NCBI GenBank assembly: GCA_937922675.1
Contig: CALAJN010000016.1
Coordinates: forward strand, 60,156-124,155
Origin: an uncultured Granulosicoccaceae bacterium
GTDB taxonomy: Bacteria > Pseudomonadota > Gammaproteobacteria > Granulosicoccales > Granulosicoccaceae
DNA length: 64,000 nt
Reading direction: 5' to 3'
Positions 54,537-62,965 of this stretch are shown one piece after another. The position numbers and the translations under genes are program-made. A model generated the notes under the pieces. It was given only the letters and a program-made list of their open reading frames with translations, made no database searches and had not been told where the DNA came from. Every line of letters begins with the position of its first letter. The stretch's first letter is position 1.

Positions 54537-55286
54537 TCAAAACACCAACCACATCATCGTCACCGAAAGCACGCACCCCACCAGAACATCGGCGACTATC
54601 CTCCGAAATTTAGCGTTAGGTGAGATCAGATCCTCTCTATTGATATCCGGTAGAACCGAGGCTGACTCATCTGCATGGCTGTCGACAATGTCCTTGACTC
54701 TACTGAGAGAGATACCGGACGCGTCAGCGTAGGCAACCAGCGTATTGATCGCTTGTACGCCGCCATCACCTGGGTTCAGTCGAATTAGCTGTGTGAGGTG
54801 ATTGATCGCTTGCATATGCAAGCCCTGCTTGCCCGCGAGCTTGCGAAGGTGTTGCAGGTCTTGTTCAAGCTCCACAAGAGCTTCCAGTTTTTGCTGTAGC
54901 TGTTCCTTGGTAATCGCTTGAGCTCCATGTGCCTTGATCGCAGCGCTGACAGCGCTTTGTAGCAATTTTTCCAGCTCAGCCTGATTTTGCTTGATACTGA
55001 GTTCGACCAGCGAGTTAACCAGGTGAAACCCTACGCCGAGTGCGAGGATGTCCTCTCGCAGCTCGTGTACATCAGCCATTCGGGCACAGATCTCTTCAAC
55101 ACTGCGCCGCACGCGATTGGTCTTGTCAGGCTTAGCAGAGAGAAAGGGTTGACTGCCCGTAGCCACCGGCTCGTTCGCGGCAGTACTGTCAACTCGACCC
55201 TGTTCGGGTGTGTTTGTGTCAGGCACAGCAGAGCCGCTTTCTACTTCTGACTTTACGGCTTGGGCGCTACCTGATACGGACACCAC
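54537..55286 (-). CDS. Tail-anchored coiled-coil protein upstream of kpsC
   Basis: 249 aa from a GTG. A disordered Ser/Thr/Glu-rich N-terminus (~1-60), then helical, probably coiled-coil sequence (VEEICARMADVHELREDILALGVGFHLVNSLVELSIKQNQAELEKLL, EQLQQKLEALVELEQDLQHLRKLAG; ~61-150), a further helical part, and one C-terminal membrane span (IVADVLVGCVLSVTMMWLVF) with no residues after it. No family recognised. It is 3 bp from kpsC and transcribed with it, so a scaffold role for capsule assembly at the inner membrane is possible. Only GTG or much later ATG starts exist. Confidence 0.65.
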   Translation of the reverse strand: MVSVSGSAQAVKSEVESGSAVPDTNTPEQGRVDSTAANEPVATGSQPFLSAKPDKTNRVRRSVEEICARMADVHELREDILALGVGFHLVNSLVELSIKQNQAELEKLLQSAVSAAIKAHGAQAITKEQLQQKLEALVELEQDLQHLRKLAGKQGLHMQAINHLTQLIRLNPGDGGVQAINTLVAYADASGISLSRVKDIVDSHADESASVLPDINREDLISPNAKFRRIVADVLVGCVLSVTMMWLVF

Positions 55287-55422
55287 GTTCCTCGATGCTG
55301 GAAACCTGTAGAGACTGGAGCTGATCTTTCGACACGATATCCAAGCAGGAACTGCACCAGTACCCGCCTCGTACCTGAGTGCTGGTCAGCATTTTGGGCG
55401 CGACTCTTGCTCACTTCCAGGA

Positions 55423-56508
55423 ATGCCGACCGAGCCTCCTGCAAGCGCCGCACGAACCGTCGCCGTGCTGCTGTGCACCTGGCGTGCCGGTGCCAGTCTT
55501 GAGCAACAACTCGACTCAATAGCGGCTCAGGACTGGCCCATTGCCTTGCATGTCCACGATGATGCGTCGGGCGATAACACTGCCGAACGAGTGCACAGGC
55601 ACCCGGCCCCGCACCAGGTACAGGTAAATTCGCAAAACCTCGGGTTTGTGAACAACTTTGGAAAGGCTATCGATCAGGCCATTGCCCAGGGCTTCGCCTA
55701 CATCGCCTTGGCAGATCAGGACGATATCTGGCATCAAGACCGCATATCAAAAGGTATGCGCCGGCTACTTGAACTCGAAGCAAGACTGGGTTCCGAGCAT
55801 CCGATACTCGTGCATTCAGATCTGACTGTCATCGACGCCAAGGGTAGACGCCTTAAAGACTCGTTTTTACAATACCGCGGGTACAGTACGGGTACTGACC
55901 GACACCTCCCCGCTATGCTTGGCCAATGTGGCGTTCTCGGCAACACGATATTGATGAACCGCTCCATGGCCGTACTGTCACGCCCCTTTCCATCGAGCCT
56001 GCATTCTCACGACTGGTGGCTTGGGGTTCTGGCAGAATTGAGTGGCACACGTTGCTTTGTCGAACAGCCCACCGTCGATTACCGCTTACACGACAGCAAT
56101 ACCAGCAACACTCTCGATTCTCTCGCTGGCAGGCGAATGGCCAGCCTACGTCGCGGGATCGCGGGCAGCTTGTTACGGGGCGATCTCAGACTCCCCTTCC
56201 ATGAAGACTCTCGGAGAGACTCACTGAAGCAGCTCCTTCGTGATGAACACCGACGAGTACTCATTTCAGACGCTGATCAGGCTGTGATCACATTTTTTAT
56301 CGACTACCTCGATCTTAAAACACCGCGCTGGAATCTGTTACTGCCTTTACTCAAAGGCGGCTACCTGAAGTCATCACTCCTGCACCGAGCCCGAGTCACA
56401 TTCGCCCTATTGCTTACACGACGCTACGAATCAGGCGCTGGTGCATACGAGCTTGAGGACTCGGCAATACGCGATGGATCCAACCAGCTCAACAAGCAAT
56501 CGGAATAA
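55423..56508 (+). CDS. Family 2 glycosyltransferase (rhamnosyltransferase-like)
   Basis: 361 aa, GT-A fold. TVAVLLCTWRAGASLEQQLDSIAAQDW at the N-terminus, DDASGDNT nucleotide-sugar site (~46-53), and the metal-binding ADQDDIW (~97-103), with SHDWWLGVLAELSG and YRLHDSNTSNT downstream, as in rhamnosyl- and related transferases. dTDP-rhamnose made by the rfb genes in this window is a likely donor, by inference. It is the only plus-strand gene in the locus and its last 85 bp run antisense across the end of the WbsX-GT4 gene. Confidence 0.88.
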   Translation: MPTEPPASAARTVAVLLCTWRAGASLEQQLDSIAAQDWPIALHVHDDASGDNTAERVHRHPAPHQVQVNSQNLGFVNNFGKAIDQAIAQGFAYIALADQDDIWHQDRISKGMRRLLELEARLGSEHPILVHSDLTVIDAKGRRLKDSFLQYRGYSTGTDRHLPAMLGQCGVLGNTILMNRSMAVLSRPFPSSLHSHDWWLGVLAELSGTRCFVEQPTVDYRLHDSNTSNTLDSLAGRRMASLRRGIAGSLLRGDLRLPFHEDSRRDSLKQLLRDEHRRVLISDADQAVITFFIDYLDLKTPRWNLLLPLLKGGYLKSSLLHRARVTFALLLTRRYESGAGAYELEDSAIRDGSNQLNKQSE

Positions 56509-58805
56509 CGTTCAAAGTCATTGTGCTTCTTGATGTGAGCCCGCCGACCCTCTCTTTGCGCCTCGTCATCATTCGCAATACAGCTATCAATAGCATCGGC
56601 AACGACTGAAGGATCATCGTCTTCAACCAGGGCTCCATACTGACGACATAAAGTGTCCATACCTGTATTTGCGCTGTGCGCGATGACAGGAATACCTACA
56701 GAAAGAGCCTCCAACACGGATGTAGGAAAGGGGTCTTCCCTTGAGCTCAAATAGTAGACATCCGCTGCGGCCAGCCAGTCCGAGACTGCATCTGTGAAAG
56801 GTTCCAGGTGCAGTCCTGTCATATCTTTCTTCTGGGCGACTTGCTCTTTGTAAAATTGCTGGGCCTCTCCGGACAGGTTGCCAAGCCAGACAAACACAGA
56901 GTCTGGATCTCGGGACGCCAACACGTGAAAGGCTCTCACAAAGCGGTCGAAGCCTTTGCGTTGATCCGCAAAACCGACACCAATAACGACGCGACTTGAA
57001 TCTGTCGCGCCGAGGCTCATCCGCACACGGCGGCGGGCCTCCGGATTGAACTCACAGACCTTGTACAAGCCTTGCGGCTGAACGCGTATGTCAGCTGACA
57101 TCTCTCCTACGCATCCCTGAAACCGATGTGCCACCTCATCAGAGGCAAAGCCGACAATGTCGCTGTGGCGGGCTATCGCAGCAGCCTCTTTCTGCAGGCT
57201 GCGCGCGTGTATGAAATCAGGCATCTCATGCACCAGCGACACAACACGCGTACCAGCGTGGCGGATACGCTCAACCAATGAGCCTGTGACTATGGTGTTG
57301 CACAGCGCCATGGGGAAGGCCTGACGTTCCAGGAAAGTATCAATCTCGCGTCGCGATATGTTGGGATTGAGCACAATAGTACGCCCAGCCTGTGCATACT
57401 GCTCCAGTAATTTTCCTTCACCCAACAACAGTATGGTGAGGGCAAGGCCATGACGATCAGCAAAGACTCTTGCCAGTGACAGCGCCAGCATCTGCGCACC
57501 ATTGGCATGCGCATCATGCCCCACCAGCAACAAGCGAGATGCTCGTGGGCAATGTCTGCGGGGAAACAATACACGTCGCGTAGCATTCAGGCATGCATGA
57601 CCATAGTGCACATCGGGCTCAAGATAGGCGCCCTCTGCCCACTCGTTCCATGCATTGATGAACACAAACGAATCAGAGCCCAGAGGCTCTTGTGTCGCGC
57701 GTTCTACCGTCGCATCAAGCCAACGCTCATACCGTGCCGGCAAGGAGCCATGAAACGTCACACCATGACCGACTCGGCGCGCGTCGTTGTCCCAGTGTGG
57801 AGACACCGTGCGTAGCAAGCGCCACTCGGGAGATGGCTCACACACAGCCTTGGAAACGACGTCGACATATTCGCGTACGTGTCCATCAAATGCCACATCC
57901 AACAAGTCTCGCTGACGACGCGTATTGGCGATATTCTTTGACACCTTGTGTGGTGGAAACTCTACAGCGGCGTCCATACCGAAAACGCGTGGATCACGCG
58001 TATCGTAGGTTTGTGCCATCAGCAGCCATGGCTCAACCCCGAGCCGCTCTGTCCATGATGATCTCCAGCGCGCCACGGTATTGGCTGTATCAGGGATATT
58101 CTGAGCACAGTAAATGATGAACAATGGCCTGCCGTCACTACACACATATCGAGGGTGCGACATATAGCGTGCTGTGTCTTCGATGAAGGCCTCTTCATGT
58201 GCTCTGTCGTAGCGCTGTTCGATCAACACATCGCGCTCGCGACCATCCCAACGCCGTGTCCAGTTCTCGTTGGCCCACATCAGACAGAAGGACTGGTCCA
58301 CGTCATGGGTCAGAAAGCGATCAAGCGGTCGCTCCATCAAGCGCTTCGAGTCGAACCAGTAATAGTAAAAACAAAAGGCATCGATACCGGCCGAACGTGC
58401 AAGCGCTGCCTGGCTCTTCAGGGTCTGTGGATTATCGAGATCGGTATGCCCAAGATCACGAGGAATACGTGGTTGGTAGTGACCACGATATCGCGGCATC
58501 GCGCGAGCAACATTTCTCCACTCGGTAAATCCTGCGCCCCACCAGACGTCGTTTTCAGCAAACGCATGAAACTGCGGCAGATAGAACGCGATGGCTCTGA
58601 CACGAGCTGCCGTGCTTCTGTCTACAGGCGCTGCGCCCAATCCGATGGACGGCTCAAACGCAGGACCGGGCTCACTGAAATATCGGACTGTGTCATGCGT
58701 GGTTTCTGGCCAGCCAACCAGTCCATCTGCTGCTTGTCGCCCACGAGCAAGCCAGCTTGGGCGCTTTGACCAAACAGAGCGAATACTGCGCCCGAGCCGT
58801 GTCAC
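56424..58805 (-). CDS. WbsX (GH99-like) plus family 4 glycosyltransferase fusion
   Basis: 793 aa from a GTG. Residues ~70-410 match the WbsX/GH99-like domain of polysaccharide loci (IAFYLPQFHAFAENDVWWGAGFTEWRNV, GIDAFCFYYYWFDSKRLMERPLD, CLMWANENWTRRWDG, FINAWNEWAEGAYLEPDVHYG). Residues ~430-790 are a GT-B, family 4 transferase (LLLVGHDAHANGAQMLALSLARVFADRHGL, VIGVGFADQRKGFDRFVRAFHVL, VYYLSSREDPFPTSVLEALSVGIPVIAHS). The two activities are joined in one chain, presumably for successive steps on one glycan. It precedes nothing downstream; the upstream neighbour rfbA ends 24 bp before it. Confidence 0.9.
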   Translation of the reverse strand: MTRLGRSIRSVWSKRPSWLARGRQAADGLVGWPETTHDTVRYFSEPGPAFEPSIGLGAAPVDRSTAARVRAIAFYLPQFHAFAENDVWWGAGFTEWRNVARAMPRYRGHYQPRIPRDLGHTDLDNPQTLKSQAALARSAGIDAFCFYYYWFDSKRLMERPLDRFLTHDVDQSFCLMWANENWTRRWDGRERDVLIEQRYDRAHEEAFIEDTARYMSHPRYVCSDGRPLFIIYCAQNIPDTANTVARWRSSWTERLGVEPWLLMAQTYDTRDPRVFGMDAAVEFPPHKVSKNIANTRRQRDLLDVAFDGHVREYVDVVSKAVCEPSPEWRLLRTVSPHWDNDARRVGHGVTFHGSLPARYERWLDATVERATQEPLGSDSFVFINAWNEWAEGAYLEPDVHYGHACLNATRRVLFPRRHCPRASRLLLVGHDAHANGAQMLALSLARVFADRHGLALTILLLGEGKLLEQYAQAGRTIVLNPNISRREIDTFLERQAFPMALCNTIVTGSLVERIRHAGTRVVSLVHEMPDFIHARSLQKEAAAIARHSDIVGFASDEVAHRFQGCVGEMSADIRVQPQGLYKVCEFNPEARRRVRMSLGATDSSRVVIGVGFADQRKGFDRFVRAFHVLASRDPDSVFVWLGNLSGEAQQFYKEQVAQKKDMTGLHLEPFTDAVSDWLAAADVYYLSSREDPFPTSVLEALSVGIPVIAHSANTGMDTLCRQYGALVEDDDPSVVADAIDSCIANDDEAQREGRRAHIKKHNDFERYSDCLLSWLDPSRIAESSSSYAPAPDS

Positions 58806-58829
58806 AGGGTTTGCTCGAGCCCAATCGAA

Positions 58830-59732
58830 TCAGCTAGCCAATCGCAAGTGCGGAGCCGATCTTTGATGCTCGCCGACAAGCGACTCGAGATAGGTACCGT
58901 AGCCACTTTTGCGCGTCAGTGCGCCAAGGGCCAAGAGCTGCTCATCAGATATCCAGCCCGAGCGCCATGAAATCTCTTCCGGACAAGCAATCTTTACACC
59001 CTGCCGGCTTTCAAGTGTTTCCACAAATTGTCCAGCATCCAGCAAGGATTCACCGGTACCTGTGTCCAGCCACGCATACCCTCGCGACATGACCTCTACC
59101 ATAAGATCACGCCGACCAAGATAGACCTTGTTGACGTCGGTAATTTCCAGCTCACCACGTGGCGACGGTTTTATTTCGGCGGCAATGTCGACAACATCGT
59201 TATCGTAGAAATACAGGCCAGTCACCGCGAAACTGGATTTCGGTACGGCTGGCTTTTCCTCGATATCAAGCGCACGCCCTTCATCGTCAAATGACACAAC
59301 GCCGTAGCGCTCGGGGTCGCTCACTTGATAGGCAAACACACTGGCACCACTATCCTGGGACGCGGCTCGCTTGAGCAACGTGGATAGGTCGTGACCGTAG
59401 AAGATGTTGTCCCCGAGAATCAGCGAGACACTGTCATTGCCGATAAATGACTCACCGATCAGGAAAGCTTGCGCCAATCCGTCCGGGGAAGGCTGTACGG
59501 CGTATTCAAGTGAAATACCCCACGCTGATCCGTCTCCCAGCAACTGCTGCATCAGCGGCAGATCGCGCGGTGTTGAAATGATCAATATCTCGCGAATACC
59601 TGCCAACATCAGCGTGCTTAGCGGGTAGTAGATCATCGGCTTGTCATATACCGGCAGCAACTGCTTGGATACAACCTGCGTGATCGGGTGCAGTCGCGTA
59701 CCACTGCCTCCCGCGAGAATGATCCCCTTCAT
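58830..59732 (-). CDS. rfbA: Glucose-1-phosphate thymidylyltransferase
   Basis: Makes dTDP-glucose, the first step toward dTDP-rhamnose. 300 aa (usual ~290). [18 protein letters not shown], the [29 protein letters not shown] block, [41 protein letters not shown] and [39 protein letters not shown] are diagnostic. It is placed 3 bp after the UDP-xylose synthase gene, separate from rfbC-rfbD-rfbB at 25-28 kb. Confidence 0.97.
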   Translation of the reverse strand: MKGIILAGGSGTRLHPITQVVSKQLLPVYDKPMIYYPLSTLMLAGIREILIISTPRDLPLMQQLLGDGSAWGISLEYAVQPSPDGLAQAFLIGESFIGNDSVSLILGDNIFYGHDLSTLLKRAASQDSGASVFAYQVSDPERYGVVSFDDEGRALDIEEKPAVPKSSFAVTGLYFYDNDVVDIAAEIKPSPRGELEITDVNKVYLGRRDLMVEVMSRGYAWLDTGTGESLLDAGQFVETLESRQGVKIACPEEISWRSGWISDEQLLALGALTRKSGYGTYLESLVGEHQRSAPHLRLAS

Positions 59733-59735
59733 GGC

Positions 59736-60740
59736 CTAGGCGACTCCTTTGATTTTGCTGCCCTCACCTTGGCTCAACAACTGGTCAAAGTAGGCAATGG
59801 TTTTTTCGAGGCCCTGCTCAAGCTTTACCTTGGGCTCCCAAGCGAGCTTTTCTCGCGCCAGACTGATGTCAGGGCGACGCTGGGTGGGGTCGTCACTGGG
59901 CAGGTCAAGAAATTCCAGCTTGGAGGAAGAACCGGTCATCCTGATAACGGTCTCGGCCAATTCCCTGATCGTGAATTCATCTGGATTTCCGATGTTGACC
60001 GGTCCAGTGAAATCGTCGCCGGTACCCATGATGCGTACAAACGCTTCAATCAAATCCAGGCAGTAACAGAATGAGCGTGTCTGCTGCCCTTCCCCATATA
60101 TCGTGATCGGGTCCCCAGAAAGCGCTTGCACAATGAAATTGGAGACTACGCGCCCATCAGCCGGATGCATGCGAGGTCCGTAGGTATTGAATATGCGACC
60201 CACCTTGATACGCAAATTGTGCTGACGGTGATAGTCAAAAAACAATGTCTCCGCACAGCGCTTGCCCTCGTCATAGCATGAACGAAAACCAATGGGATTG
60301 ACGTGCCCCCAGTAATCTTCAGTCTGCGGATGGACCTTGGGATCGCCATAGACCTCGCTGGTCGAGGCTTGAAAAATCTTGGCACCGGTACGCTTGGCCA
60401 AACCCAGCATGTTGATCGCACCGTGCACACTGGTCTTGGTCGTCTGTACCGGATCATGCTGATAGTGAATCGGTGAAGCTGGGCAGGCAAGGTTGTAGAT
60501 CTCATCCACTTCGAGATACAACGGGAACGTCACGTCGTGGCGCATTAACTCGAATGCTGGATTGTCCAGCAGGTGCGCGATGTTCTGCTTGCGCCCGGTG
60601 AAGTAGTTGTCCATACAAATGACTTCACAGCCATCAGCAAGCAGACGCTCGCTCAAGTGAGAACCGAGGAACCCGGCTCCACCGGTTATCAGCACTCGCT
60701 TGCGAGCCAACGAATTGACATCTACGGCGTGGGTATTCAT
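59736..60740 (-). CDS. UDP-glucuronate decarboxylase (UDP-xylose synthase)
   Basis: Converts UDP-glucuronate to UDP-xylose, 334 aa. Extended SDR: GGAGFLG (20-26), [59 protein letters not shown], catalytic Tyr156/Lys160 in [37 protein letters not shown] and [17 protein letters not shown], all typical of UXS. It implies xylose (or a UDP-xylose derivative) in the surface polysaccharide. Transcribed with rfbA. Confidence 0.95.
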   Translation of the reverse strand: MNTHAVDVNSLARKRVLITGGAGFLGSHLSERLLADGCEVICMDNYFTGRKQNIAHLLDNPAFELMRHDVTFPLYLEVDEIYNLACPASPIHYQHDPVQTTKTSVHGAINMLGLAKRTGAKIFQASTSEVYGDPKVHPQTEDYWGHVNPIGFRSCYDEGKRCAETLFFDYHRQHNLRIKVGRIFNTYGPRMHPADGRVVSNFIVQALSGDPITIYGEGQQTRSFCYCLDLIEAFVRIMGTGDDFTGPVNIGNPDEFTIRELAETVIRMTGSSSKLEFLDLPSDDPTQRRPDISLAREKLAWEPKVKLEQGLEKTIAYFDQLLSQGEGSKIKGVA

Positions 60741-60964
60741 TTCAGATTGTTAGCTCGTAAATCAAAAGGCCAGAGTGGCAGGTTAGCGAGAATAGACCGG
60801 AACTAGCGTGGCCGCGTGAACCTTCAATCGACCGTCATAACTCTGCGTATCTACTGCTTACAAACTTGCAAACAACGGGCCACGCCAGCGGAACGCCGCC
60901 AGACCAACAGAGCATCGCCCGTGCACAGTCACACCAATCGCCGGCGGCTTCAGGGAGCGCCAAA

Positions 60965-62965
60965 TTAACGACTCCCCACTCGCTCCAGAAGCTGATCCAG
61001 CAAGCGCGGATCGACAGTGAAGCTCTCACGATTGGTCATACGCTGCCGTGCCGGGCTCGAAAGCGACTGGGCAATGTCATGATTGACCAGGCGCGAATAA
61101 TCCTCTTGCGGATTCTCCAACAAGGCTGAGTATCTGTGGCCGCAACATACCGCCAGCCCGTAGTAATACGGATACACGTGACGGCTCATCAGCTCAACAA
61201 TGTCAGCTCCAGGTTTGCAGAACACCATGTTGGTCAACGCACCGCCATGAGGCGCTATGACCATGTCAGCTCCGGATAGCAGCTTTGCCTGCTCAGCAAC
61301 GCTCAAGCCCTCCATCACCACCCTGGTAACACCATGCTTTTGTAGCACGCCATCCAGCTCAGCCTCATTCGCAACTCCGCGACGCACACCATCAGGTCGT
61401 CCTATATACAAGCGACGAGGCGTGGATAACGAACTGTCCAGCGGGAAAAGGTGCTTTAGCCACAGCGGTACAAAGCGATGCATCTTCAAATTGATACCGC
61501 ATGAGTGATCCATGTGTAGAACGCGATCGCAGCGTGCCCAAGGGCGCTTGCCTGTCTCAACGATTTTACTGCGTTCTATACCGAGTCTTGAAAGCGTCTC
61601 CAACTGCCATTTGCCTGTGATCTTTCGCACCAGAAAGTGATCAATACTGGACAAGGCAATACCTTGGCGTTGCAACAAGCCAAGCCGAGGCAGTAGCTCG
61701 AGCATCCAATGGTAGTAACAATGGGCACCGGACGAGGCACCCAGCAGAAAACTGGTACCACGCAATGTGCGCTCCCCGGACCACGGTTTCCAACGTGGAG
61801 TAACGTTGGCGGCTGGGGGTTGTTCATCGGCTGTAAATCCATTGTTGAGCACCACTTGACCCGTCGCATCGGTCAGATGAATGCGGCCACCGTCGAAATA
61901 CAGGTGCGCCTGATCAACAGCGAGAAACCGAACCGGGCGTGTGTTTATCTGCGAATCCGCTACATCGTTGACGCAACCGGCTTGTACCGTCACCGGGGGA
62001 GGCAGATCATAAGTCTCCGAGGGCAACAAGACAGCTCGCTGCACACGCGCTTGAGCGCGCACCTCATCGCTCTCGGCAATACCACCATGCACCCCATTGT
62101 TGCGAGGCGACAATGTCGTGTGAGTATCTTGAGACCAATCCGCGTGTGCTTCAGCCTGAGCGACAACACCCGCCTTATCCAGGGCCGCTTGATCATCCAA
62201 CTGACCACGACTGATAGTCAAGACAATATCTGGCTGCAGGCGAGTCACCAGGCTGAAGTCCACTGCCTTTGAGGCGACAATGTGCACGTCACGAAATGTC
62301 TCGGCCAGTATTCCGCCCATCAAGCTCCGGGACAACTCGGGCATTGGCTCACCGAATACCAACAAGGTTCTCCGAACAGCGTCGCGCGCCTTGTTGTGAA
62401 AATAAACCCGCGCGTTCTCTATCGGTAGCGCGTCAGTTGAGGCCTTGAGCAAGGAGTTGCCGCCGCCGTTGCTGAAGCGTAGTTCCGAATGACGGTCAAA
62501 ACAATATCGTGTGCGCACACCCGATGTGCACTGCGTGTTTCGCCTGGGATAATTAAGCAAACCCGTGCGTAAACCGACCGAAAGCGCGTTGCACACCAAC
62601 TGCGCCGCGCGATAGCAGGCCTCTGCAGTGTGTTCGTCCTCTACAGGATCCAGCTGAGAATGTGAGCTGTTCTGCTTGAGTAGCATCGCAGTAGCGTCTA
62701 CTACGTTGGGATGCCTGGGTACGCTTTGCCTAAGCTTTGCCGAGCCGAACTGCGCGCGTCCTGGCAAGTGAAGATGTACATAGCGTATGTCGAGATCCTG
62801 AAACTGCTCTGATCGAGACTGAAATACCTCCAACCACCCTTCTCTACCTTTCTGCGCTCCCAGGATTGAAGCCTCAGTGTCGCTCTCGTTCACAACTACA
62901 GAGGCGACTGCTTCTCCCAGAGTGACACTGTCAACCGACAATGCCGCATTGTGTTGTCCACTCAT
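60965..62965 (-). CDS. Family 61 (DUF563) glycosyltransferase with long N-terminal extension
   Basis: 666 aa. The C-terminal half (~395-640) is a GT61/DUF563 domain: LLGASSGAHCYYHWMLELLPRLGLL, RRLYIGRPDGVRRGVANEAELDGVLQKHGVTRVVMEGLSVAEQAKLLSGADMVIAPHGGALTNMVFCKPGADIVEL. The first ~390 residues contain a segment with LVTRLQPDIVLTISRGQLDD and a stretch like SAM- or Rossmann-type folds but no clear family match. The ATG overlaps the stop of the upstream transferase gene (ATGA). GT61 enzymes commonly transfer xylose, which fits the UDP-xylose synthase nearby, although this is inference. Confidence 0.82.
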   Translation of the reverse strand: MSGQHNAALSVDSVTLGEAVASVVVNESDTEASILGAQKGREGWLEVFQSRSEQFQDLDIRYVHLHLPGRAQFGSAKLRQSVPRHPNVVDATAMLLKQNSSHSQLDPVEDEHTAEACYRAAQLVCNALSVGLRTGLLNYPRRNTQCTSGVRTRYCFDRHSELRFSNGGGNSLLKASTDALPIENARVYFHNKARDAVRRTLLVFGEPMPELSRSLMGGILAETFRDVHIVASKAVDFSLVTRLQPDIVLTISRGQLDDQAALDKAGVVAQAEAHADWSQDTHTTLSPRNNGVHGGIAESDEVRAQARVQRAVLLPSETYDLPPPVTVQAGCVNDVADSQINTRPVRFLAVDQAHLYFDGGRIHLTDATGQVVLNNGFTADEQPPAANVTPRWKPWSGERTLRGTSFLLGASSGAHCYYHWMLELLPRLGLLQRQGIALSSIDHFLVRKITGKWQLETLSRLGIERSKIVETGKRPWARCDRVLHMDHSCGINLKMHRFVPLWLKHLFPLDSSLSTPRRLYIGRPDGVRRGVANEAELDGVLQKHGVTRVVMEGLSVAEQAKLLSGADMVIAPHGGALTNMVFCKPGADIVELMSRHVYPYYYGLAVCCGHRYSALLENPQEDYSRLVNHDIAQSLSSPARQRMTNRESFTVDPRLLDQLLERVGSR

